Origin: Trebouxia sp. TZW2008
Lineage: Eukaryota; Chlorophyta; Trebouxiophyceae; Trebouxiales; Trebouxiaceae
Direction of reading: 5' to 3'
Length of the DNA: 64,000 bases
NCBI GenBank assembly: GCA_002118135.1
Contig: BDIU01000008.1
Location: forward strand, 310,001 to 374,000
Positions 54,274 to 64,000 of this stretch are shown piece by piece (the stretch's first letter is position 1; each line of letters starts with the position of its first letter). Below the pieces are notes generated by a model, which saw only the letters and a program-made list of their open reading frames with translations, was not told where the DNA came from and made no database searches. The position numbers were made by a program, and so were the translations under genes.

Positions 54274-57200
54274 ATGAGGGCTTTCGGGCTGCGAGCGGGT
54301 GGTACATGCCCTGGGCATGCCTACATGCATGGATCTCGTTTGCGTGTTCCTCGCTGCCTTCCCGTCGGCCGGGAGGCAGGCCGAGCCTTTTCCTCACGCA
54401 CAGTCTTTGCCAAGCAAAAGCCTGAGCAAATACAGGAGCAAAAGCAGAAGCAAAAGCAAAACTCTCCAGATCGCCCTTCAACATCAACATCTGTTCCCTG
54501 GTTGATGCAATCGCCATCAAAACCGTCTTCTGGCTCAGCATCACAAAGGCCAAAAACAGGCAGCCCGTCAGCGCCTGTCACATCCCAGGCTGAGTCAAAA
54601 AGGCCTCCAACAGGTAGCTCAACAGCTCCAAGACCGCCAGCTCAAACCCAGCCACAGCAAGCTCAGGAGAAGGGGACAACATCTTCAAGATCGCCAGCTC
54701 AAACTCAACCACAGCAAGCTCAGGAGAAGGGGACAACAGCTTCAAGATCGCCAGCTCAAACTCAGCCACAGCAATCTCAGGAGAAGGGGACAACAGCTTC
54801 TGCAAGGCAGACGCAGCCCTCTGTTTCAGCTGATGCCTCAACAGCTCAGCAACCTGACAACCACACCACCTCCATGCCTGAAGTGTCAGGACAAATTGCT
54901 GAGCGCAGAGCTCGGTCTCTTGCAAATGATGCAAGCACATCAGCGTCTGTTCCTCACTCTGACAAGAGCACAGCTGTTATCAAGCGAGCAAATGATGCAA
55001 GCACATCAGCTGCATCCAGCCCTCAGGTTGACAAGAGCACAGCTGATGCCAGGAGAGCAAACGATGCAAGTACCTCAGCTGCGTCCAGTCCTCAGGTCGA
55101 CAGAAGCATGACTGATGTCAGGCGAGCAAGGCCGCAGACAGCAGGTGACGCCAAAAACGATGTGACTGCTTCGGCAAATTTGCAGCACAATGCACAGCAG
55201 CCGTCACAGTCACAGCACGCACAGCAGCCATCACAGTCACAGCATGCACAGCAGCCGTCAGCGTCACAGCATGCACAGCAGCCGCCACAGCCACAGCATG
55301 CACAGCAGCCGTCACAGTCACAGCATGCACAGCGGAGGGAATCTGCCAACATCAGCAATGGGGCGCCAGCTGCAACAAGCAGTGCAAGCCCTGTACAAAG
55401 TGCAAACGCAGCGCCACCGTCCAGCCAGTATGCTCAGAGGCAACCCAGGTTTGATGTTGCAGCTTCAAGACATCCAGGCAAGCTTGCCATCAGAGACCTC
55501 CTGGCTACAGAACGCATCATGATGCCTGAGTATTCACCAGGGCAGAAGCGCACAATGTGCCCTGTGTGTGAGGGAGGCAGTCAGCATGAAGCTAGCTTGT
55601 CAGTTCAAATTAAACCTGACAGCCAGTCAGCTGCTTGGAAGTGCTTCAGGGCCAAATGCGGCTGGGAAGGCGGCATTGGCCAGACTGCAGGTGACTTTAG
55701 CATTCCAGCATCAAGCACAACATAAAATGTGACATATGCTCCACCTGCACTGCATGTACTGGGTCTGTAATCAATGCTTGGTCTGCTGTACAAAGGGTCC
55801 AGTATGTACGTTCCGCGTACTATCATTTGGCGTGCATCTTGTGTACTCTGGGAAACGCTGGCTCACATGTTCACACTGTTGATCTCAGTTTCTCCTGTTT
55901 GTTGTAAAATGTATCAGCTTCTGTCGCATGCCCTGTCAAGTCAGTCATCATGGACACAATTGAGCAACAATCTGCCTGCATGCTACCTTGGTTCTGTGAC
56001 CAGCCTTTCTGTGACTGTACATGAGCCACCCATCAGCCTGGAGTGCAATGCTGTGGCTCTGCTCCCCCTCTCACAGCAGTTTGTTTGTCAATGCATCTGT
56101 TTGTGCTGTGGTCTGGTCAGTTCAATCATGCCCAAGGTCTGACTTTAACTGTACAGCAAGGTGGTCCTCTCATGGTTGTGGTCCTTTTTGCAGTCCTTCC
56201 CAAGCCCAAAAAAACTGTAGCTCCAAAAGTTGAGAAGCCTCAGACCAGCAACTTCCGGCCCCTCAGCCCTGACTTCATCAAACATTTTGCTGAGCGAGGC
56301 ATCAGCAAACAGACCCTGAAGCGCAACAAAGTGGCTCAGGAGCAGACCTGGATGCCTGGTGGGTCTAAAGGCCCAGCAATTGCTTTTCCCTATCAGCGAG
56401 ATGGAGAGGTGGTGAATGTCAAGTACCGCACTCTGGACAAGAGCTTCAGGCAGGTCAAGGGCGCAGAGAAGATTCTGTATGGGCTGGACGATGTTGTTGG
56501 TCAAGATACCATCATCATTGTTGAAGGTGTGTTGGTTTGTCTCCTTCTAGTTGATGTAGGCAAGATGCTGCATGGGCTTGGTCATGTTGTGGGTCAAATT
56601 GCTTTCATTAGCGTTGAAGGTAGGGACTTGTTTGTGTTCTTCCATTAGCTGTAGACAAATGGATGATGCTGTTGGACAAGGTACCATCATCATTGAAGGT
56701 ACTTGTCATGATCACCATGGCAGACAGCCCAAATCTACTGAAATGGTGCAGCAGCTTGTCTACCATCCAAGCATCTTTGCTGATACGTTGCCAACAACGG
56801 CAGGTCGCGCAAGTGAAAGGGCGTGCTCTTCTGCAGGAAATACAGCATGCACCAAGTTATTGATGCCCAGCTTGAACCGGTGCTGACACTCATTGCAGCA
56901 TTGCTTTCGTACAAATGACCACTTATCATTTGATGTGCAGGTGAGATGGACAAGCTAGCCTTGGAGGAGGCGGGCTTTCTGAATGTGGTCAGTGTGCCAG
57001 ACGGCGCTCCCGCCAAGGTGAAGGACTCGGCTGTGCCCGCCCCCGACGCCGACACCAAGTACTCTTACCTGTGGAACTGCCGAGCCGTGCTTGACCAGGC
57101 GACCCGCATCCTGATGGCCACCGACAACGATCCTCCCGGTCACGCCTTGGCGGAGGAGCTGGCCCGCCGCCTTGGTAGGTTTCGCCACACTCTGCTGGAC

Positions 57201-59403
57201 TGTGCTCTGCTGGACACTGGATGGCTGCCTTGTCATGTATGCCACATGTCAAATCTGAAAGGTCCTGTGCAATGCAGACAAGTTCAATGCCTTGCCAGCT
57301 TCGCTGCAAATTGCTAAGCTGTACTGTTGGAAGTTGCGGCCACCTTGATTGTCATAGCTTTCCTCTGTATTTGCAGATTAACTCCATTTGCATGCCAGCT
57401 CAATCTTCTTGCAAGGGCCCTCCTGCATGGCAGCTACCTTACTGCTTAGTGCGCACGCGCATCTTGTTATCAGCAATGTCTGGGATTGTCGCAGGTAGGG
57501 AAAGGTGTTATAGGGTGCAATGGGACGCTCCAGCACAGCCAGAGTCTGACTTGCCAACTGAGGCAGCTGAGCCAGCAGAGCAACGATCAGCAGAAGCCTC
57601 CTTCAGAAAGGATGCCAATGAAGTGTTGATGAAAGACGGCGCTGATGCCCTCAGGCTGTGCATAGACTTGGCAGAGCCCCTGCCCATCAGGGGCCTTTTC
57701 AGGTACTGCCTTGCCCTGTACTCCTGCAAACATGCAAATCTATCCAAAATCAACAGGGGCTCTGGAGGTTTGTGAGCGCAAGCAATGTTTCTGATGCTGC
57801 CCTGCTCTTGGTATTGCCCTGCCCTTGGTTCTGCTCTGCCCTTGGTTCTGCTCTGCCCTTGGTTCTGCCCTGCGCTTGGCAGTTTCCTGCCAAACAGAGG
57901 AGTCTTCTGGTAGTGCCCTGCCCTTTGTCTTGGCAAATTGCCTGGCTTGCTGGTCAGGCCTGATGCAGCCTTTGTGAGCCTGAAATGAAATGCGTCTGAT
58001 TGTTGGCGTATTGTTGTTCTGTCTGTTGACTCAATGCCTGAGGTCAAGGCGTCGCTCTCATGCAGGCTTGCAGATACTGAGCAGGAAGTTTGGCGTCTGT
58101 ACAGACTTCAGCAGGGGGATCAAATGAGCAACTCAATTGGCTGGTCATCTCTGCATACTGTCAACATTGTGAGTGTGCGCTCAATGCTTAGCTCCGGTCA
58201 AACAAATTTATGTTGAACGTCTTTGAGTCATGCAGGTTTGCCGACTCTGAGCACGAAGTTTGGAGTCTGTACAAGCTTCAGCTTGGAGATCAGATGGGCA
58301 AGTCAACTGGCTGGCCAGCTCTGCATACTGTGAGCGTGCTGTGTGAGCGCTCAGTGGTCAGCTCCATTGTAGCGAATTAGATTGAAACTTGAGGTGTCAT
58401 GCAGGTTTGCAGACTTCGAGCAGGAAGTTTGGAGTCTGTACAAGCTCCAGTTGGGGGATCAGATGGGCAAGTCAACGGGCTGGCCATCTCTGGATGAAGT
58501 CTATCGGGTATGCAGTGTTTTGCTATTTGTCAAGGCATGCTGTACTGTGGCCCTACCCCTCCAATCACAGTCATACTGTTCTGCTGTGCCCAACTATGTC
58601 ATGCTGTGGCTCTGTATTCAGACCACAGGCACATCAGCACTTCAGAAATCAGGGTGTCAATGCGTCTGTCAAAGGTTGTGCTGTGTTCCGCACCACTTCA
58701 ATGCGTTCACCAGGTAGAACCCGTGCCCTCGACGGGCAGTCTACGCAAGCTTGCTGCACATAACTTCATAGTCCCTTGTTTGTTACAGTGCATCATTGCA
58801 ACAAATCTCTTTGTTCTGTGCAATCAGTGAAGACATGCATTTTGACAAGGGTGCTGTAGCTGACAAAGTCAATTTAATGTTGCTTCACAATGTCAGCCAT
58901 GAACTGAGCATTGCTGCCGGTGCTTGTCACATCAGCTTTATTTGTCTTTGTTCATTGTAGTCAGTGTTGGTGAGTGGACAGATTACGACTGAGCAACGCG
59001 TCAGCGTTGCATGACCTGTGTGAGTAGCTTTGTTTCCCCTTGGAGGCAGGCCTTTGCATTTAATCTGCAAACACGCATGATTAGTAGTAGCTCAAACATG
59101 ATTTGATCAGTAGCTTGTGGGTTTGCAGGTGGTCCCTGGCGAGCTGACAATCATAACAGGCGTGCCCAACTCTGGCAAGTCTGAGTGGATAGACGCCCTC
59201 ATGGTCAACCTGGCTGAGAGGTTTGGCTGGAGGTTTGGTCTGTGCTCAATGGAGAAGAAGGTGTGACACCCTACTGCCCCTCCCCCGCCTGGTCTCTGTC
59301 CTGACTCCATCTGTCTGCCCTGTTAGGCTTGCTGTTACACCAAACTCAAAACAGCACGGCAACCTGAACAAGCTAGCAGTGGTGTCTGTCGTGCCTGCTG
59401 CAT

Positions 59404-59435
<32 letters not shown>

Positions 59436-62088
59436 GCAGAGTGTAGATGAATGGTCATGACACACATCCAGCACTCAGGATAGCAACTGACGTTCTGATT
59501 GTCTGTGAAAGTGCTCTGTGACAGTATTGGCTATAGCGTTGCTTTCTGTCGTGCAGGTGACAGACCATGCGAAGCAGCTGTTGGAGAAGCACATGAGAAA
59601 GCCATTGTTTGACGGCGGCTATGCTGGCAGCATCTCACGCATGACTTCAGCAGCATGTCCCTTTTGCGGCTGACCACCATCACCATAAAAACAGTTGCTG
59701 TTTTGTCACACAGGTGACAGACCATGCAAAGCAGCTGATGGAGAAGCACGTTAGAAAGTCCTTCTTTGATGGTGGCTATGCAGGCAACGTGCCCAGGATG
59801 ACCCCAGAAGATGTGTTGCAGAGCATGGCTGCTGTTTTCAACATCACAGCAATAACTACTTGTCTATTGTGTAGGTGGCAGACCATGCCAAGCAGCTGAT
59901 AGAGAAGCACCTGCAGAAACCCTTCTTTGACGGCGGCTATGCAGGCAGCGTTCCCCGCATGACTCTTGAAGATGTGCAGCAGGGCATTGACTGGGTGGAT
60001 GACAGCCCTCCCTATCCACTATGAACATTACGTTTCTGCTGCTGATCACCACAATCATGGCAATAAGCGCTTGTCTGGTTGCACAGGTGACAGACCACGC
60101 TAAGCAGCTGATGGAGAAGCACCTGAGGAAGCCTTTCTTTGATGGCGGCTATGCTGGCAGCGTCCCAAGGATGACTCCAGAAGATGTGCAGCAAGGCATC
60201 GACTGGGTTGACGACTGTTTCTTCCCCATTCGCTATGAGGATGAAGCCCTGCCTTCTGTTGACTGGGTCCTCAATCTTGCCAAAGCTGCTGTACTCAGGT
60301 ACCACAGAGACCACCATACTCAGCTTGCCTTGCTGCGCACTCATACTCAATTGCTGTGGCACTTCCATGAAGCTCCAATATACATTTCAATTTTGGGAAA
60401 ATTGTGTGGTTGAGAGTTCCACAAGTGCAGGCACCATCAACAGGTTGTTGAACAGGCTTGCTCTGTGTTACGTATGTGGCCCAAAGCTTCATGTTCGCTG
60501 CTGTCTTATGTCATACACTGTAAGCGGTCATCAGAGTCTGTCTGCCGTCATAAAACCTGCAGGGACGAGGTCGTGATCCTTGTCATACAGCACAGCTTGT
60601 GCAATAGCTTCTTCACTGTCACACAACATTGGTTCTCACTAGGTACAGCATCCGTCGGTTGCTCGTGGATCCTTGCAATGAGCTAGACCATCACAGGCCC
60701 TCCCACATGTCAGGGACAGAGTATGTCAGCCAGCACATGTAACTACATTCTCCCTTGACACTGTTACTTCTGTATTCCTGATCAAAGCTTGTGTGCTCAC
60801 CAGGTATGGCATCCGTGGATTGTTGGTGGACCCTTACAACGAGCTAGACCACCAGAGGCCTTCTCACATGTCAGAGACAGAGTACGTCAGCCAGATGTTG
60901 ACCAAGATTAAGCGCTTTGCACAGCATCATGATGTGCACGTTTGGTTTGTGGCGCATCCTAGACAGCTCAGGGACTGGAAAGGCCAGCCTCCAACAATGT
61001 ATGACATCTCTGGCAGTGCCCATTTCATCAACAAGGCAGACAATGGACTTGTCATACACAGAAATAGGGATCCTGAAGCTGGAGCTATGAATGAGGTGAG
61101 CTGTGGATCCATTGCAGTCACTCTTTGTTTTGTCTTGCTCATTGCCCACGAGAACTGTCCACTTTTGGAATATGCACTGTTATTGTCAGTTGAGCTGGTG
61201 GAGTATGGCGTCTCTTAGGCAATGTCACATAGCTCAGCATTGTTTGTGTGAAACACAGCTGAAACAAGTTTTGAACTCAGGAATGGGTTCCATTGTAATT
61301 CTTGAGCGGCTTGTTTTAGAAACGATGCAAAGTTGGGATGGTCTTCACAGCAGCTGAAAAGCTGGCAGGTGTACCTTTCAAGTCAACTGACAGATGGTAT
61401 GACACTGTGCTGATGCTGCAGGTTCAGATCTTTGTGAGGAAAGTGCGTAACAAGGCTGCAGGCACAATAGGTGAGCCAGCTGCATCGAATCACTTCTGCT
61501 CCCTGCTGATTTACTGCTTTGCTCCTGTTACTGCTTTGCTGATGTTGCTGTTTTGCTGTGTTGCGGTCTTGCCTGTGCTGCTGCTTTGCTTGGTTGCTGT
61601 TGAGCTCATGTCCCTGTCTTGTCACTTCTTTTGTGGTGCTGTCTGTCTACTTTTCCCATATTGCTGTTTGGCTGCTTGCTCTCATACAGTGCCAAGGCGT
61701 CAAGATGCATGAATGCTTGAGGTGTTTCCTGTGTTCAGGTGACTGCAAGCTGGAGTACGACCGCGTAACAGGCTGTTACCTGGACCACGCTTACATGGGT
61801 TTGAACGGCGGCTCTTCTCAGGTTTACGGCATCCCGTCAATCCCTGATCCGGCTCTCAGCTTGTCTTCATCATCTCAGACTTCCTATGATGGTATTTTCC
61901 AGAAATTTGGACAGAGTCAAACACCACAGAAAGCACCGAAGACAAATGACAATGCCAAGTCAACCGTTGGGGCTGTTGCACAGGATGAAAATCTGGTGCC
62001 AGTGTCACACCGCACAGTAATGAATGATTTCAATGACCCAATTTCTGCAGAGGCGGCATATGTTTACAATTCCCCAGATTCAAATTAG
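54274..62088 (+). CDS. TWINKLE: TWINKLE-type organelle DNA helicase-primase
   Basis: Ten exons: 54274-55690, 56194-56526, 56941-57174, 57495-57702, 58405-58507, 59129-59260, 60087-60298, 60804-61095, 61422-61470 and 61739-62088. Phases agree and the product is about 1109 aa. A basic transit-like N-terminus is followed by ~370 residues of low-complexity linker with three repeat families (19-aa PAQTQPQQAQEKGTT, 23-aa ANDASTSAASSPQVD, 9-aa QHAQQPSQS). The primase zinc ribbon has Cys429, Cys432, Cys457 and Cys462. The RNA-polymerase/TOPRIM domain shows VEGEMDKLALEEAG and LMATDNDPPGH. The SF4 helicase domain has Walker A GVPNSGKS (776-783), Walker B LLVDPYNELDHQR (Asp889) and the VWFVAHPRQL motif. 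This matches plant TWINKLE, which primes and unwinds plastid and mitochondrial DNA. The complete zinc ribbon and acidic TOPRIM residues suggest active primase, unlike animal TWINKLE. Confidence 0.95.
54630..54805 (+). repeat. In-frame 57-bp tandem repeat in the TWINKLE linker
   Basis: Three nearly identical units encode PAQTQPQQAQEKGTTASRS with 1-3 changes each. Near-identity at synonymous sites points to recent duplication. Two further in-frame repeat families follow at 54915-55130 (23 codons, three units) and 55190-55335 (9 codons, five units). Confidence 0.92.
56535..56705 (+). repeat. Two decayed copies of the TWINKLE exon 2 end
   Basis: The exon 2 end (GATGTTGTTGGTCAAGATAC, CATCATCATTGTTGAAG|GT) recurs near 56560-56625 and again near 56655-56702 as GATGCTGTTGGACAAGGTAC, CATCATCATTGAAG|GT. 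Both keep the donor-like GAAGGT. Confidence 0.9.
57785..57895 (+). repeat. Minisatellite of about 20-bp TGCCCTTGGTTCTGCTC units
   Basis: Four to five units in TWINKLE intron 4, just after exon 4. Confidence 0.9.
58064..58404 (+). repeat. Two extra tandem copies of TWINKLE exon 5 (about 170-bp period)
   Basis: Exon-like copies begin at 58066 and 58236; the functional exon begins at 58405 (periods 170 and 169). All start after GCAG and encode the block LYKLQLGDQMGKSTGW or variants (LYRLQQGDQMSNSIGW in the first). The extra copies diverge before the exon end and lack the donor after VYR. Confidence 0.96.
59399..59446. repeat. CAG microsatellite in a TWINKLE intron
   Basis: About nine uninterrupted CAG units followed by degenerate ones, in the intron after exon 6. 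Confidence 0.93.
59554..60086 (+). repeat. Three extra tandem copies of TWINKLE exon 7
   Basis: Copies begin at 59556, 59714 and 59875; the functional exon begins at 60087 (periods 158, 161 and 212). Each is preceded by an AG acceptor and reads V(T/A)DHAKQL.EKH..KP.FDGGYAG...RMT. The first ends in a stop after RMTS. The second diverges after EDVLQSM. The third continues to DWVDD and then stops. Only the fourth reaches the full exon and donor. Confidence 0.97.
60640..60745 (+). repeat. Decayed copy of the 5' part of TWINKLE exon 8
   Basis: It starts at an AG|GTA.AGCATCCGT junction 161 bp before the real exon. It keeps LLVDP.NELDH.RPSHMS and the YVSQ block, then ends. It contains a copy of the Walker B codons. 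Confidence 0.94.
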
Positions 62089-62721
62089 CCCAGCTCTGCT
62101 GCTTCTACAGCAAAAAGAGCCCAGTTCCGCACAAGATGTCAGCAGTGCTGCTTGATGTTAGCTGGTCTGGTCCATGGCACACTCTGTGACCTGCTTGTTG
62201 CCAGCACCCACTGCTGAGTGCTCAAGTGTATACAAATGATGCAATGTGTTTGTCTAAGCTTATGCTTTCATGTCAGTTAAGCTTTAGTACTTTGACAAAC
62301 TCAATGACTGCTTTGCTTTTCATCAAGTTGCGCTAAAGTCATTGGATGCATACCTGTATGCAGCATCTGTACTGAGCCCCACAATGAATGATACTGATAT
62401 GTACTTGCTAGCTCACTTGATGCCCTGTTGCGTGTTTTTACTTGAACGAGTTGTTGCCCCAGCTTATAACGTACTGTTGTTGGCACGTGATGCCATAGTG
62501 AGTTGCGTATAGTCAGCGCTGTTTGGCCTGTGAGATGTTTTCACCACAGACGCTTTCATTTATGATGTCGATCTTAAAGCAGATTGATTTTCAGTAGCAG
62601 TGTTCAGAAGACCTCTGCACCTCAACATATATTTGCAAAGGCCTGGCCAACTGGAGCGAATGCACGCTTTTGCTTTCAAAGCATGTACTTTACTAGCAGC
62701 CTGACACAATGTCTAAGATCA
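62089..62721. other. Convergent 3' spacer, about 630 bp, no gene seen
   Basis: Between the TWINKLE stop and the stop of the right-edge minus-strand gene. Only short chance ORFs. Confidence 0.5.
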
Positions 62722-64000
62722 TCAGCAAAGTTCAACATTTGCACACAACCATTTGTGATCAGAAGCAGAGTAGTCGTGATTCCCTATATCCTTCTCAAGA
62801 ACTTTCATCTTTCTTAACAGCAACCAATCCAGCTTCCCCTTCATGAGACTGTATCCAAAATATTTGTACGCTGGATTGTCAAGTGTGACTGTGGTCACTG
62901 GATCAAAAGGATCTTCAAAACCTGCAATTGCATCACCATAGGTACGGCCCACACTCATGTGGAATGAATCCTCAAAGTAGGACCAATCACAGACGCACAA
63001 GACAAAGGGCAGGCCCCTATAAGTCAAGCATATGCTGCTTGCTGCCTTGAAAGCAGCAGTCCTGGGCTGCCTCTGGAGACACAGGCTCCCTTTATGACGC
63101 CCACTGGCATAGCCTTTTCTTCTTCGTTTGAGTGGTTCTACTTTCCCCTATGCCACATACATTGCTCTGGACAGAGAACTGCACATTGCTCAGGCCAGCA
63201 GGACAAAGGTAGAAAGGCGGAAAAAGCACAGGCTAAAAGCCACAGCATAAGCAGCAGCACATGCCCATTCTAGGTCTCCTGGCAGGTCTTGATGCGTCTT
63301 GCAGCAGCAGCAAATGCCTTTCAAGGTGCATCCAGTTTTTGCCAGGAGACCCAGAAGCATGGTCAGCAGCAAACGCATCTGAACATGCATCAAGTCTCAA
63401 GATGCATGAAGATGTGCTAGGATACCCAGAAGTATGGGCAATAGCAAACGGCCCGCATGAAAATCCACCAAAGGACACCCAAGCTGTGCTCATGTAGAGA
63501 TGCAGCAGCAGCAGCAGCCACTCTAGACACCATGTGAAATGCAAAGTCTAATGGCGTTGAGCTTAGGCGTGAGCTGTGTCACGGATGCTCTCGCGCCCAG
63601 CAACCATTGAGTCTCACAAGATGTGATCATACAGTTTATCCTCTTTATATGGTCACTTGATGTCAGGATACTGTTCATGTCAAGGACAAGGCAGTTGGGA
63701 ACAGCCCTGCATTCTGCCCACAGTGGGCACTCTGAGCAAAGACAAATTGGTATAAGGACAATTTTGTTCACAGCCAACGCAGTTGTCATAAAGGGGAAAG
63801 ACTGTACCAGGGTTAGTGATGTCTTGGCAGACATGAGGTGGCAGCCCTAGCTTTTGCAGCTGGTCATTGACGGACACTCCAAGCAGACCAGGCGGAAAGT
63901 GACCAACTTCAGCATTAGCCTGACTGCTGTGCTGACTTGTCTCCAGCTGCTGCTCTGGCTGTGACTCACCACTGGGCATTCCTGCAGCACAGCAGTGTTT
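62722..64000 (-). CDS. Endonuclease/exonuclease/phosphatase-fold protein, 3' part (runs off the right edge)
   Basis: Two minus-strand exons are clear. The last, 63016-62722, is entered through a TATAG acceptor (phase 2) and encodes LPFVLCVCDWSYFEDSFHMS, GDAIAGFEDPFDP, YKYFGYSLMKGKLDWLLLRK and the terminal NHDYSASDHKWLCANVEL. The DWLLLR and SASDHKWL motifs are the C-terminal EEP motifs, with the catalytic Asp-His pair. An upstream exon starts at 63981 and contains LPPHVCQDITNPGTVFPLYD and the Cys pair NCVGCEQNC; its 3' end (63680-63760) and any exon in between could not be settled. EEP proteins are metal-dependent hydrolases of nucleic acids or phosphoesters; the substrate is unknown. Confidence 0.65.
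63280..63480. repeat. Imperfect direct repeats of about 80 bp near the right edge
   Basis: The block AG.A(G/T)ACCCAGAAG.ATGG.CA..AGCAAACG occurs twice (around 63345 and 63418). Partial copies of CTTGATGCGTCTTGCAGCAG-like sequence lie alongside, within the intron region of the EEP gene. Confidence 0.6.

Noticed and set aside
59554..60086. Set of mutually exclusive alternative exons in TWINKLE
   Set aside because: Each upstream copy is truncated or has a stop and lacks the 3' half and donor of exon 7, so none can replace it. Decayed duplicates fit better.

Overview
This window reads as nuclear DNA of a green alga, most likely a chlorophyte of the trebouxiophyte type; the lineage is an inference and the genus is not resolvable. 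The genes are intron-rich, with mostly GT..AG introns, frequent TGCAG acceptors and GTAAG/GTGCG/GTATG donors. Several products are typical of the green lineage: a plastid-type glucose transporter, a TWINKLE helicase-primase, a plant-type GH127 arabinofuranosidase, a CLEC16A/TT9 homologue and NIPA. No bacterial operons, tRNA, rRNA or CRISPR were seen. I rebuilt the gene models by hand from reading frame, splice sites and phase continuity. Every exon junction given for the main genes keeps frame.

Layout, left to right: a 5'-partial minus-strand gene of unknown function (1-867); a plus-strand GNAT acetyltransferase (1187-3229); a minus-strand NIPA magnesium-transporter homologue (3628-8927); a small uncertain plus-strand gene (9156-10001); an intronless minus-strand coiled-coil protein resembling retrotransposon ORF1p (10015-11139); a 13-exon plus-strand Q-rich protein of unknown function (11966-19113); an 8-exon minus-strand membrane protein of unknown function (19868-26682); a plus-strand plastid glucose transporter with two GC-AG introns (27485-32288); minus-strand TCTP (32790-33883); a plus-strand coiled-coil/EF-hand protein (34773-37281); a minus-strand CLEC16A/TT9 homologue (37646-43752); a plus-strand GH127 enzyme (44014-53400); plus-strand TWINKLE (54274-62088); and the 3' part of a minus-strand endonuclease/exonuclease/phosphatase-fold protein running off the right edge (62722-64000).

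The genes do not form one pathway. They are a housekeeping mixture of membrane transport, organelle DNA replication, endosome/autophagy traffic and cell-wall sugar metabolism, arranged as divergent and convergent pairs with short spacers.

The most striking signal is in the introns. In at least six genes they carry decayed tandem copies ('echoes') of the neighbouring exon's end together with its splice site. Many repeat at about 155-170 bp, so introns here appear to grow by tandem duplication across intron-exon junctions followed by decay of the surplus copies. Extreme cases are four copies of a TWINKLE helicase exon, three of another TWINKLE exon, three of a glucose-transporter exon, and a tandem array of about nine copies of one GH127 acceptor junction. 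Traces of one non-LTR retrotransposon family (a degenerate RT 3' end with a microsatellite tail, plus two shorter 3'-end copies) also sit in introns.
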